Origin: Streptomyces sp. WM6386 | Lineage (GTDB): Bacteria; Actinomycetota; Actinomycetes; Streptomycetales; Streptomycetaceae | NCBI RefSeq assembly: GCF_000972385.1 | Contig: NZ_JXTE01000047.1 | Location: 1 to 64,000, forward strand | DNA: 64,000 bases | Direction: 5' to 3' | In this document: in pieces, positions 25,210-33,651 of the stretch | Layout: the number at the start of each line of letters is the position of its first letter | How positions within the stretch are numbered: position 1 is the stretch's first letter | Translations under genes and position numbers: made by a program | The notes under the pieces: generated by a model | The model's database searches: none | What the model was told of the DNA's origin: nothing | Seen by the model: the letters and a program-made list of their open reading frames with translations, nothing else

Positions 25210-26181
25210 ATGCCCGCAGTGACCGTGGAGAACCCGCTGACGCTCCCCCGCGTGGCCGCCCCGGCCGACGCCGTGGCCCGTCCCGTGCTCGGCGTCACGA
25301 CCGCGCCGAGCGGTTTCGAGGGTGAGGGATTTCCGGTGCGGCGTGCGTTCGCCGGGATTCATTACCGGCATCTGGATCCGTTCATCATGATGGATCAGAT
25401 GGGCGAGGTTGATTACGGGGCAAATGAGCCAAAAGGGACGCCCTGGCATCCGCACCGTGGCTTCGAGACCGTCACGTACATCATTGACGGCACCTTCATT
25501 CACCAGGACTCCAACGGTGGTGGCGGCACCATCACGAACGGGGACACGCAGTGGATGACAGCGGGCTCCGGCCTTCTGCACATCGAGACCCCGCCCGAGT
25601 CGCTGGTGAAGTCGGGTGGGCTGTTCCACGGCCTCCAGCTGTGGGTGAACCTGCCCGCCAAGGACAAGATGAAGGACCCGCGCTACCAGGACATCCGTGG
25701 CGGCCAGGTCCAGCTTCTGACCTCGCCGGACGGTGGCGCGCTGTTGCGGGTGATTGCCGGTGAATTGGACGGTCACCAGGGGCCTGGTGCCACGCACACA
25801 CCGATCACGATGATCCACGCGACCGTGGCTCCCGGCGCCGAGATCACGCTCCCGTGGCGTGAGGACTTCAACGGGCTTGCGTACGTCCTGGCCGGCCGTG
25901 GTTCGGTGGGCGCCGAGCGGCGCCCGGTGCACCTGGGACAGACTGCAGTGTTCGGTGCGGGCTCCTCGCTGACCGTGCGAGCGGACGAGAAGCAGGACTC
26001 GAACGCGCCGGAACTCGAGGTCGTACTGCTCGGCGGCCAGCCGATCCGTGAGCCCATGGCCCACTACGGCCCGTTCGTCATGAACACCCGTGAGGAACTC
26101 CAGCAGGCGTTCGACGATTTCCAGAAGGGGCGGCTGGGGACGGTGCCGGCTGTGCACGGGATGTCGGAGGGTGGCCTGTAA
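25210..26181 (+). CDS. pirin-family bicupin protein
   Basis: 323 residues. The N-terminal cupin has the pirin metal site PHRGFETVTYIIDG (about 80-95, two His, Glu) with HxH-type spacing and the following GGGGTITNGDTQWMTAGSGLLHIE block; the C-terminal cupin covers residues ~180-300. Bacterial pirins bind a metal and include quercetinases and redox-dependent regulators of central metabolism. ATG 25210 is fixed by a full AAGGAGGT six bases upstream, the best ribosome site in the window. Confidence 0.9.
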   Translation: MPAVTVENPLTLPRVAAPADAVARPVLGVTTAPSGFEGEGFPVRRAFAGIHYRHLDPFIMMDQMGEVDYGANEPKGTPWHPHRGFETVTYIIDGTFIHQDSNGGGGTITNGDTQWMTAGSGLLHIETPPESLVKSGGLFHGLQLWVNLPAKDKMKDPRYQDIRGGQVQLLTSPDGGALLRVIAGELDGHQGPGATHTPITMIHATVAPGAEITLPWREDFNGLAYVLAGRGSVGAERRPVHLGQTAVFGAGSSLTVRADEKQDSNAPELEVVLLGGQPIREPMAHYGPFVMNTREELQQAFDDFQKGRLGTVPAVHGMSEGGL

Positions 26182-26211
26182 AGCGGGCTGCGACTCGGTA
26201 GGTTGTGGGAA

Positions 26212-26248
26212 GGCCCGAAGCCGCAAGTTCGAGGTGCGGCTTCGGGCC
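26212..26248. terminator. bidirectional terminator between pirin and BRO-N genes
   Basis: 13-bp stem GGCCCGAAGCCGC (26212-26224) with GCGGCTTCGGGCC (26236-26248), loop 11 bases. Confidence 0.85.
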
Positions 26249-26271
26249 TGTCCTACGTGGGCGCTACCGGA

Positions 26272-27141
26272 CTACGGCAGTACGTAGAACGGCGCGCCGT
26301 TCGGTGCGCGGCCCACCTGCCGCACACATTCCTGCTCGGACAGCAACTCCAGGCTGTCGTGGACGCGGTCGGACGACAACCCGGTACAGACGGAGATCTC
26401 CTCCACGCTGTAACCGGCGCCGCCGTGCAGCAGCGCAGGAGCCAGGTGGGCAGCCACCGCGTGGACGTCCTCGGTGACGACCAGGTTCCGGGACTTCCAG
26501 TTGGCCAGGAGCTGCTGAGGCGTCAACTCCGGGGCCTGGACCGGGCGGGCGCGATCGCCGGAACGCCGGAGGGTCTGGGCGAGGTCCCGGAGGGACTCGA
26601 TGATCACGTTCTGCTTGTTGTCGATCCGCTGTAGCGCTTCGTCCGTCCTGCAGGCGCGCTCTTCGAGCCGGACAAGGGCGTCGGCGAGCTGTTGGGGCAC
26701 GGCGTATGCGGTGCAGTCGGTGGTGGCGGGCTGCACGGGGGCCGGTTCCAGGGAGTAGGAGCCGTCGCGCTGGATGGTGGCGATGACTTCGGAGACCCAG
26801 GCCTTGAAGGGCTGGGACTCCGGCTTCGTGCAGCCGTTGACCAAGCGGATCAGGCCCTGGAGATTCACGAGATTCATGTCTCGGCGCCACTCTCGACCTG
26901 CGGGAATGTCGAGAGCGTGCCTCTGAAGCACACTCTCGGCGCTGGAGAAGTTGGCTGTGTCGGCGACGTTCCGCAGTGTCGATCCGATGTGTTTGTAGCC
27001 CAGGTGCCTGCATACGTCGACGGCCGGGAACCAGTACGTCCCGTCCGGCAGGGTCAGCCTTCGGACCCGTGCGCCTGTCGCGGCGAACACGAAGTCACTG
27101 ATCTCGATCGCGTCCTTGCGCGTGTTGTTCTGCTCGTTCAT
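26272..27141 (-). CDS. BRO-N domain protein with C-terminal helix-turn-helix-like region
   Basis: 289 residues. The N-terminal BRO domain (about 12-115: ISDFVFAATGARVRRLTLPDGTYWFPAVDVCRHLGYKHIGSTLRNVAD, VNLQGLIRLVNGCTKPESQPFKAWVSEVIATIQRDGSYSL) is a DNA-binding module found in phage antirepressors. A predicted coiled-coil helix (VRLEERACRTDEALQRIDNKQNVIIESLRDLAQ) and a winged-helix-like C-terminus (YSVEEISVCTGLSSDRVHDSLELLSEQECVRQ) follow. No phage gene is nearby, so this is a chromosomal, lone BRO gene. GGAGGTG precedes the ATG by seven bases. Confidence 0.8.
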   Translation of the reverse strand: MNEQNNTRKDAIEISDFVFAATGARVRRLTLPDGTYWFPAVDVCRHLGYKHIGSTLRNVADTANFSSAESVLQRHALDIPAGREWRRDMNLVNLQGLIRLVNGCTKPESQPFKAWVSEVIATIQRDGSYSLEPAPVQPATTDCTAYAVPQQLADALVRLEERACRTDEALQRIDNKQNVIIESLRDLAQTLRRSGDRARPVQAPELTPQQLLANWKSRNLVVTEDVHAVAAHLAPALLHGGAGYSVEEISVCTGLSSDRVHDSLELLSEQECVRQVGRAPNGAPFYVLP

Positions 27142-27155
27142 CGAGCATCACCTCC

Positions 27156-28364
27156 GTGTCGGAACCTAAGGACGCAGGGGCGCAACTCGCGTCCATAGCA
27201 AGGATGTTCATCCGAAAGGTGGACAGACGTACCGATTCTGCCGGCCGCGTCAGTCCTTCACCTGACCGGCCGACCGCGCAGGACAAGGGCGGGGGCGCGT
27301 GGTGCGCTGGGGGTGTGCAACTGCTTCCCGAGCCCGTACGGCGGCTGGCCGCCTGGTGTGTTGTCGTGCTGCTTGTCGCCGGGGTTGTGTACGTCGGGAT
27401 TCGGTTGTGTGTGGAGTTCCGGACCGCTGTTGTGCCTGTGCTGCTCGCGCTGTTGGGGACTGCGCTGCTCGGGCCCCTGCACCGGTGGCTCGTCAAGGGC
27501 AGGGTCAATCGGTCGGTGGGTGCCGGGCTCACATGTGTCGCCGTCGTGGGTGTCGTCGGCGGGGCCGTCTATGTCGTCGTCGCCGCGCTCATCGACACCG
27601 GGGATGAGATCGTCGCCTCGCTCAAGCAGGCGGCTCAGGATCTCGCCGAGCACTTCGGGGCCGCGGGGACCTCGCTGGACGACCTTGCCTCCAACGCGAA
27701 GGAACTGCTCGCCAAGTTCGGGGGGACCGCAGCCTCCGGGGTGATCAGCGGGGTCAGTGTCGTCGGCGAGACGATTGCCATGGCTGTGCTCGCGCTGCTG
27801 CTCGTCTTCTTCTTTCTCCGGGACTCGCATCGGGCCGTCGGCGTGCTGCGCTCCCTTGTTCCCCGTTCCTCCGGTGACCTCGTCGAGGCCATGGCCCGGC
27901 GGGCGTACGAAGGGGTCGAGGGGTTCATGCGGGGGACGACGCTCATCGCTCTCATCGACGCCCTCTGCATCACCGTCGGGCTGCTGATCCTCGATGTGCC
28001 GGGGGCCGTCGGGCTCGGGGCGCTGGTGTTCGTGGGGGCGTACATCCCTTACCTGGGCGCCTTCATCTCCGGGGCCGTCGCCGTTCTTGTCGCGCTCGCC
28101 GACCGGGGGTTCGTCATCGCGCTGTGGGTGCTCGGGGTCGTACTGGCCGTGCAGGTGCTCGAAGGGCATGTGCTGCAGCCGATGATCCAGAGCCGGACCG
28201 TGCAGATGCATCCGGCGGTCGTCATGCTCGCCATCACGGCCGGGGCCTCCGTCGCCGGGATTCTCGGCATGCTGCTCGCCGTGCCGCTCACCGCCGCCGC
28301 CTTCGGGGTCGCGCATGAGCTGCGGGAGCGTTACTCAGACGCGTCCGCGGCCGTGGACTCGTAG
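27156..28364 (+). CDS. AI-2E/PerM-family membrane transporter
   Basis: 402 residues in the longest frame, with about eight hydrophobic segments. Family signatures are the long amphipathic segment after the second span (LKQAAQDLAEHFGAAGTSLDDLA), VFFFLRDSHR, GFMRGTTLIALIDALCITVGLLILDVPGAVGLG, VGAYIPYLGAFISGAVAVLVAL and GHVLQPMIQSRTVQMHP. Members include an autoinducer-2 exporter and Na+/H+ antiporters; substrate is undefined here. GTG 27156 and ATG 27204 are both possible starts. The gene starts 14 bases from the divergent BRO gene and overlaps the phosphatase gene at its 3' end by 34 bases. Confidence 0.85.
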   Translation: MSEPKDAGAQLASIARMFIRKVDRRTDSAGRVSPSPDRPTAQDKGGGAWCAGGVQLLPEPVRRLAAWCVVVLLVAGVVYVGIRLCVEFRTAVVPVLLALLGTALLGPLHRWLVKGRVNRSVGAGLTCVAVVGVVGGAVYVVVAALIDTGDEIVASLKQAAQDLAEHFGAAGTSLDDLASNAKELLAKFGGTAASGVISGVSVVGETIAMAVLALLLVFFFLRDSHRAVGVLRSLVPRSSGDLVEAMARRAYEGVEGFMRGTTLIALIDALCITVGLLILDVPGAVGLGALVFVGAYIPYLGAFISGAVAVLVALADRGFVIALWVLGVVLAVQVLEGHVLQPMIQSRTVQMHPAVVMLAITAGASVAGILGMLLAVPLTAAAFGVAHELRERYSDASAAVDS

Positions 28365-30463
28365 AGCTCGAACCAGATGCTCTTGCCCTCGCCCTGTGGG
28401 TCCACGCCCCAGGTGTCGGCCAGTAGTTCGATGAGGACGAGGCCGCGGCCGGAGGAGGCCAGTTCGCCGGGGCGGCGGACGTGGGGGAGGTCGTCGCTGG
28501 TGTCCGTCACCTTCACGTGCATACGGCGGGAGCCCTGTTCGCCGCGTACCTCCGCCAGGAGCAGCGCGTCCGCGTCGGTGTGGACCAGGACGTTCGTCAG
28601 CATCTCGGACAGCAGCAGCACCGCCGAGTCCACCTGGTCCTGCGACGGCCAGTCGTGGAGGAGCTCCTTCAGGTGCTGGCGGGCCACCGCCACGCGTTCC
28701 GGTTCCGCCTGGGCCACCGACAGCATCGTGCGGCGGATCCGCGGGGTCGTCACGACGGTGTCGCCGCAGCCGCAGCCCTCTCCCTCGCGGCACAGCAGCA
28801 ACACCGCTATGTCGTCCTCGCGGCGGTCCGCCAGGGGGCCCGTCGTGTGGTGGGAGGAGGGGCCGTGCACTGCCTGGACCAGGGCGTCCGCCAGTTCCTC
28901 CAGGTCGCCCTTGTGTTCCTCCAGGATCGTGCGGACCCGCTGCCAGCCGGTCTCCAGGTCGTGGCCACCCGTCTCGATCAGGCCGTCGGTGCAGACCATC
29001 ATCGTCTCGCCGGGCTCGAGGGTGAGGCGGGTCGTGGGGTAGTCGGCGTCGGGGTCGATGCCGAGGGGGAGGCCGCCGTCCGTGCGGCGGACCAGGACCG
29101 TGCCGTCCGCCATGCGGATCGCGGGGTCGGGGTGGCCGGCGCGGGCGATGTCGAGGCGGCCGGTGGCGGGGTCGACCTCGACGTAGAGGCAGGTCGCGAA
29201 GCGCTGGTCGGCGGGGTCGTCGGAGTCGTACGTCATGCCGTGCAGGAAGCGGGAGGCGCGGGACAGGACCGCGTCGGGGCGGTGGCCCTCCGAGGCGTAG
29301 GCCCGCAGGGCTATGCGCAACTGGCCCATCAGGCCTGCCGCGTGGACGTCGTGGCCCTGTACGTCGCCTATGACCAGGGCGAAGCGTCCGCCCCCGGGCA
29401 GCGGGATCATGTCGTACCAGTCGCCGCCCACCTGGAGGCCGCCGCCGGTGGGGACGTAGCGGGCCGCCACGCTCATGCCCGGTATCTCGGGGCCCAGCTT
29501 GGGGAGCATGGAGCGTTGGAGGCCGTCGGTGAGCTCTCTGGCGGATTCCGCCGCCTCCGCGCGGGACAGTGCCTGGGCGAGCATCCGGGCGACCGTCGTG
29601 AGCACGGATCTCTCGTCCGGGGTGAAGGCGACCGGGTAGGCGAAGGCCGCCATCCAGGCGCCCATCGTGCGGCCCGCGACCGTGAGGGGGAGAAAGGCCC
29701 AGGACTGGCGGCCGAAGTTGGCCGCGAGGGGCCAGGTGACCGGGTAGCGGCTCCGGTACTGCTCGGGGGTGGAGAGGTACACCGCGCGGCCGGTGCGGAC
29801 CACCTCGGCGGCGGGGTAGTCCGTCTCCAGGGCCATGTGGGAGAAGGGGCCCTCGTCGCCGGGCTGCTGGCCGTGGTGGCCGATGATCTTCAGGCGGTCG
29901 CCCTCGACGCCGAAGACCGCGAGGCCGTCCGGGGAGAAGCCCGGCATCGACAGGCCCGCGGCGACCCGGAGAACCTCCTCGGTGGACCGAGCCTCGGCCA
30001 GGGCGCGGCCCGCGTCCAGCAGGAACGCCTCCCTGGAGCGCCGCCAGTCGCCGGTGATCGCGCTGCGGCCGGCCGGGGTGCCGGGCGAGGGCTCAGTGAC
30101 CTCTTGCAGGGTGCCGATCAGGACGAAGGCGCGGCGCTCGGCGTCGTAGGAGGGATTCGAGCGGCTGCGGACGACCCGTACGACCCGGTTCTGCTCGTCC
30201 ATGATCCGGATGCGGACCTCGGCGAGGGTGCCCTCGGCGACGGCGAGCTGGATGACGCCGGTGATCTCGTTCCAGTCGACGGCGTGCATACGCGCGCGTG
30301 CCTGGACCTCCGTGAGGGTGGTCGGCTCGGCGGGCAGCCCGAGCAGCCGTGCGGCCTCGGCGTCCACGGTGACCTGGCCCGTTGCGGTGTCCCAGTGCCA
30401 CAGGCCGGTCGCGAGGGCGGCGAGGACGTCCCCCACGGCGGGCAGGGGCTCACCAGTGCGCAT
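28331..30463 (-). CDS. PAS-GAF-SpoIIE phosphatase with C-terminal HATPase (anti-sigma-type) domain
   Basis: 710 residues. A PAS domain (about 5-120: LWHWDTATGQVTVDAEAARLLGLP) is followed by a GAF domain (about 145-305), a PP2C/SpoIIE Ser/Thr phosphatase (about 320-545, metal residues in GGDWYDMIPLPGGG, VIGDVQGHD and ADRREDDIAVLLL) and an RsbW-like ATPase/kinase domain (about 575-700, LLSEMLTNVLVHT, SGRGLVLIELLADTWG). Such proteins dephosphorylate anti-sigma-factor antagonists in partner-switching stress pathways; here kinase and phosphatase activities sit in one chain. TACAGT lies six bases before the ATG, and GGGG is the only ribosome-like sequence, so the start may be leaderless. Confidence 0.9.
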   Translation of the reverse strand: MRTGEPLPAVGDVLAALATGLWHWDTATGQVTVDAEAARLLGLPAEPTTLTEVQARARMHAVDWNEITGVIQLAVAEGTLAEVRIRIMDEQNRVVRVVRSRSNPSYDAERRAFVLIGTLQEVTEPSPGTPAGRSAITGDWRRSREAFLLDAGRALAEARSTEEVLRVAAGLSMPGFSPDGLAVFGVEGDRLKIIGHHGQQPGDEGPFSHMALETDYPAAEVVRTGRAVYLSTPEQYRSRYPVTWPLAANFGRQSWAFLPLTVAGRTMGAWMAAFAYPVAFTPDERSVLTTVARMLAQALSRAEAAESARELTDGLQRSMLPKLGPEIPGMSVAARYVPTGGGLQVGGDWYDMIPLPGGGRFALVIGDVQGHDVHAAGLMGQLRIALRAYASEGHRPDAVLSRASRFLHGMTYDSDDPADQRFATCLYVEVDPATGRLDIARAGHPDPAIRMADGTVLVRRTDGGLPLGIDPDADYPTTRLTLEPGETMMVCTDGLIETGGHDLETGWQRVRTILEEHKGDLEELADALVQAVHGPSSHHTTGPLADRREDDIAVLLLCREGEGCGCGDTVVTTPRIRRTMLSVAQAEPERVAVARQHLKELLHDWPSQDQVDSAVLLLSEMLTNVLVHTDADALLLAEVRGEQGSRRMHVKVTDTSDDLPHVRRPGELASSGRGLVLIELLADTWGVDPQGEGKSIWFELYESTAADASE

Positions 30464-30469
30464 TGCCCC

Positions 30470-30475
30470 ACTGTA
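30470..30475 (-). promoter_or_regulatory. -10 box for the SpoIIE-type phosphatase gene
   Basis: TACAGT on the gene strand, six bases before the ATG at 30463. Confidence 0.4.
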
Positions 30476-30646
30476 GGGAGAGGTGATCGGAGGCTGCCAC
30501 CGATGGCGGGGCCCGCGTCCCGCGATTAATGGTGGGGAGCCGATCGTGGGGCGGCCGGTACCCTTGGGAGGTCCGGGCACCATGGCCCGTTCCTTGTCGG
30601 GGAGTGACCCTCGGCACAGCCCAAGATGTAAGGACGATGAACGACG

Positions 30647-32410
30647 ATGCATCGGTACAGGTCCCACACCTGCGGCGAGCTCCGCGCCTCTGACGTCGGT
30701 ACCGACGTCCGGCTGAGTGGCTGGCTGCACAATCGGCGCGACCTGGGCGGCATCCTCTTCATCGATCTGCGCGACCACTACGGCATCACGCAGCTCGTCG
30801 CCCGGCCCGGCACGCCCGCGTACGAGGCCCTGGACAAGGTCTCCAAGGAGTCGACGGTCCGTGTAGACGGCAAGGTTGTTTCACGTGGAACCGACAACGT
30901 GAACCCCGACCTGCCCACCGGCGAGATCGAGGTCGAGGTCGGCGAGGTCGAGCTGCTCGGCGCGGCCGCCCCGCTGCCGTTCACGATCAACACCGAGGAC
31001 GGGGTCAACGAGGAGCGGCGTCTGGAGTACCGCTTCCTGGACCTGCGCCGCGAGCGCATGCACAAGAACATCCTGCTGCGTACGTCGGTCATCTCCGCCA
31101 TTCGTCACAAGATGACGGCCCTCGGGTTCAACGAGATGGCGACGCCGATCCTGTCCGCCACCTCTCCTGAGGGCGCGCGTGACTTCGTCGTGCCGTCGCG
31201 TCTGAACCCGGGCAAGTTCTACGCCCTCCCCCAGGCGCCGCAGCAGTTCAAGCAGCTGCTGATGATCTCCGGCTTCGACCGCTACTTCCAGATCGCACCC
31301 TGTTTCCGTGACGAGGACGCGCGCGCGGACCGTTCGCCGGGCGAGTTCTACCAGCTCGACGTGGAGATGAGCTTCGTCGAGCAGGAGGACGTCTTCCAGC
31401 CGATCGAGAAGCTCATGACGGAGCTGTTCGAGGAGTTCGGCAACGGGCGTCACGTGACGTCTCCGTTCCCGCGGATCCCGTTCCGTGAGGCGATGCTGAA
31501 GTACGGCTCCGACAAGCCGGACCTGCGGGCCCAGCTGGAGCTCGTCGACATCACCGATGTCTTCGAGGGCTCGGAGTTCAAGGCGTTCGCCGGCAAGCAC
31601 GTGCGGGCGCTTGCGGTGCCGGACGTCTCCGCGCAGCCGCGGAAGTTCTTCGACCAGCTCGGCGACTACGCCGTCTCGCAGGGTGCGAAGGGTCTGGCCT
31701 GGGTCCGCGTGGCCGAGGACGGTTCGCTGTCCGGGCCGATCGCGAAGTTCCTCACCGAGGAGAACGTCGCCGAGCTGACCAAGCGGCTGTCGCTGGCCGC
31801 CGGGCACGCCGTGTTCTTCGGCGCGGGCGAGTTCGACGAGGTCTCGAAGATCATGGGCGCGGTGCGGGTCGAGGCCGCCAAGCGTGCCGGGCACTTCGAG
31901 GAGGGCGTCTTCCGGTTCTGCTGGATCGTCGACTTCCCGATGTACGAGAAGGACGAGGAGAGCGGCGCGATCGACTTCTCGCACAACCCGTTCTCCATGC
32001 CGCAGGGCGGTCTTGAGGCCCTGGAGACCCAGGACCCGCTGGACATCCTCGGCTGGCAGTACGACATCGTCTGCAACGGCGTCGAGCTGTCCTCCGGCGC
32101 GATCCGGAACCACGAGCCCGAGATCATGCTGAAGGCCTTCGAGATCGCGGGCTACGACCGCGAGACGGTGGAGGAGAAGTTCGCCGGCATGCTGCGCGCG
32201 TTCCGCTTCGGCGCCCCGCCGCACGGCGGCATCGCGCCCGGCGTCGACCGCATCGTCATGCTGCTGGCCGACGAGCCGAACATCCGCGAGACCATCGCCT
32301 TCCCGCTCAACGGCAACGCCCAGGACCTGATGATGGGTGCGCCGACGGAGCTGGAGGAGGCGCGGCTGAAGGAGCTGCACCTGTCGGTGCGCAAGCCGCA
32401 GCCGAAGTAA
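30647..32410 (+). CDS. aspS: aspartyl-tRNA synthetase (bacterial type)
   Basis: 587 residues. The anticodon-binding OB fold (about 1-110: [38 protein letters not shown]) precedes the class II catalytic core interrupted by the GAD insertion typical of bacterial enzymes (about 290-430). Motif 2 is [20 protein letters not shown] and motif 3 is [21 protein letters not shown]. It charges tRNA-Asp. If the genome lacks an asparaginyl-tRNA synthetase, as in many actinobacteria, it may also mischarge tRNA-Asn for the GatCAB amidotransferase. AAGGAC lies about 14 bases before the ATG. Ends at a strong terminator. Confidence 0.97.
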   Translation: MHRYRSHTCGELRASDVGTDVRLSGWLHNRRDLGGILFIDLRDHYGITQLVARPGTPAYEALDKVSKESTVRVDGKVVSRGTDNVNPDLPTGEIEVEVGEVELLGAAAPLPFTINTEDGVNEERRLEYRFLDLRRERMHKNILLRTSVISAIRHKMTALGFNEMATPILSATSPEGARDFVVPSRLNPGKFYALPQAPQQFKQLLMISGFDRYFQIAPCFRDEDARADRSPGEFYQLDVEMSFVEQEDVFQPIEKLMTELFEEFGNGRHVTSPFPRIPFREAMLKYGSDKPDLRAQLELVDITDVFEGSEFKAFAGKHVRALAVPDVSAQPRKFFDQLGDYAVSQGAKGLAWVRVAEDGSLSGPIAKFLTEENVAELTKRLSLAAGHAVFFGAGEFDEVSKIMGAVRVEAAKRAGHFEEGVFRFCWIVDFPMYEKDEESGAIDFSHNPFSMPQGGLEALETQDPLDILGWQYDIVCNGVELSSGAIRNHEPEIMLKAFEIAGYDRETVEEKFAGMLRAFRFGAPPHGGIAPGVDRIVMLLADEPNIRETIAFPLNGNAQDLMMGAPTELEEARLKELHLSVRKPQPK

Positions 32411-32437
32411 GGCAAGCCTTGTAACTCGGTTGATCGC

Positions 32438-32476
32438 AAAGGGACTTGAAATCGACGGACGATTTCAGGTCCCTTT
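32438..32476 (+). terminator. intrinsic terminator of aspS
   Basis: A 17-bp stem with one G-T wobble (32438-32454 pairing with 32460-32476, loop ACGGA), ending in TTTT. Confidence 0.9.
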
Positions 32477-32513
32477 TGCGTGCGTGCCGGAAACGGGCTG
32501 TTTTCTCAGCTCG

Positions 32514-32538
32514 CTGACAGCCTTCTTACCTAGCTTCC
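32514..32538 (+). promoter_or_regulatory. conserved upstream motif of the first dioxygenase of the pair
   Basis: CTGACAG followed by CTTCTTACCTA and a CTT; the -10-like TAGCTT ends eight bases before ATG 32545. Nearly the same block at the same distance precedes the paralogue (33621-33646). Confidence 0.5.
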
Positions 32539-32544
32539 AGCCGC

Positions 32545-33477
32545 ATGACAGCGAATCACCAGCCTCAAGAGGCAGCGGAAGTACGGGATGTGACGCGCCG
32601 TAAGGTCGTCGCGGTGGGTGCCGGAGCGGTCGCGGCGTTGGGCCTGGGCGGCAGCGCGTACGCGTCGAACGCCGGAGCGGGGGAGAAGAGACGGTCACCG
32701 GCGCAGGGCGCCGAGGAGTGCTATGTGCTGACCTCGGAGACCACCGAGGGTCCGTACTACATCGACGCGGACAAGATCCGCCGCGACGTCACCGAGGATC
32801 GGCCGGGTATCCCGTTCCTCCTCAGGATCAAGGTGATCGACAACGAGACCTGCCGACCGGTCCGGAACGCGGCCGTGGACATCTGGCACTGCGACGCGGT
32901 GGGCGTCTACTCGGGGTACGAGGACATGGGCAATGGAGGCGGGGGCGGTGGGCCGGCTCCCACGGGAACGCCTACCGGCGTACCGACCGGCCCTCCCCCG
33001 GGCGGTGGCGGTGGGCACCAGGAGCCCACCGACGACACCCGCTATCTGCGCGGCACGTGGCGTACGGACCGGCAGGGGTTCGTCACCTTCAAGACGGTCT
33101 TCCCGGGCTGGTACCGGGGTCGCACCGTCCACGTCCACACCAAGGTGCACGTGGGCGGTGAGTGGACGGACGCCGGTTACGAGGGCGGCAACACCTGTCA
33201 CACCGGCCAGTTCTTCTTCGACGAGGAGTCGGTGCTCGCCTCGGCGGGCGTGGAGCCGTACGCCTCCAACACGGCGGAGCGGACCACGCTCGACGAGGAC
33301 ACGATCTACGACGGCAGCGGCACCGCGGGCGGTCTGCTGAAGCTGCAATACCGCAAGGACGACATCGGCAAGGGCGTCCGCGGGTCGATCACGGTCGGCG
33401 TGGACCCGGAGGCGACCAACGACGGGCAGGGCTCCCCGCCCCCGGCGAGTGCGTCCGCGTCTGTGTCCGCCGGCTGA
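32545..33477 (+). CDS. Tat-exported intradiol dioxygenase-like protein (tandem copy 1)
   Basis: 310 residues. A Tat-type signal (TRRKVVAVGAGAVAALGLGG, about 17-36) is followed by the dioxygenase domain. Fe(III) ligands are expected at Tyr122 or Tyr125, Tyr190, His196 and His198 (GWYRGRTVHVHTKV). An unusual ~30-residue Gly/Pro/Thr insertion (about 128-158) sits between the first ligand tyrosine and TRYLRG, in a loop that would lie near the active-site mouth. Closely paralogous to the next gene, sharing a promoter motif, and separated from it by a terminator, so each copy is independently expressed. Substrate unknown; an extracellular catechol is the natural guess. Confidence 0.88.
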   Translation: MTANHQPQEAAEVRDVTRRKVVAVGAGAVAALGLGGSAYASNAGAGEKRRSPAQGAEECYVLTSETTEGPYYIDADKIRRDVTEDRPGIPFLLRIKVIDNETCRPVRNAAVDIWHCDAVGVYSGYEDMGNGGGGGGPAPTGTPTGVPTGPPPGGGGGHQEPTDDTRYLRGTWRTDRQGFVTFKTVFPGWYRGRTVHVHTKVHVGGEWTDAGYEGGNTCHTGQFFFDEESVLASAGVEPYASNTAERTTLDEDTIYDGSGTAGGLLKLQYRKDDIGKGVRGSITVGVDPEATNDGQGSPPPASASASVSAG

Positions 33478-33483
33478 TCCACC

Positions 33484-33528
33484 GGGCCCCGCTCCTCCCC
33501 CACCTGCGGCTCGGGAGGAGCGGGGCCC
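33484..33528 (+). terminator. terminator between the tandem dioxygenase genes
   Basis: Perfect 16-bp stem GGGCCCCGCTCCTCCC (33484-33499) with GGGAGGAGCGGGGCCC (33513-33528). Confidence 0.9.
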
Positions 33529-33564
33529 TCCCCTGTTGACCCGGAAGAAACGCCTCTGAAAGTA

Positions 33565-33579
33565 AGGGAAGGCTTCCCT
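33565..33579. promoter_or_regulatory. 15-bp palindrome before the second dioxygenase gene
   Basis: AGGGAAG G CTTCCCT is a perfect palindrome about a central G, 72 bases before ATG 33652. It is operator-like and absent from the first copy's upstream region. Confidence 0.4.
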
Positions 33580-33620
33580 CTCATGTTCCTTTGAGAACGC
33601 CACAGTGCTTTCCCACGCCC

Positions 33621-33646
33621 CTGACAGTCTTCTTACCTAACTTTCC
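33621..33646 (+). promoter_or_regulatory. conserved upstream motif of the second dioxygenase of the pair
   Basis: Same CTGACAG ... CTTCTTACCTA ... CTT block as at 32514, again starting 31 bases before the ATG. The -10-like TAACTT ends eight bases before ATG 33652. Confidence 0.5.
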
Positions 33647-33651
33647 TGCAC

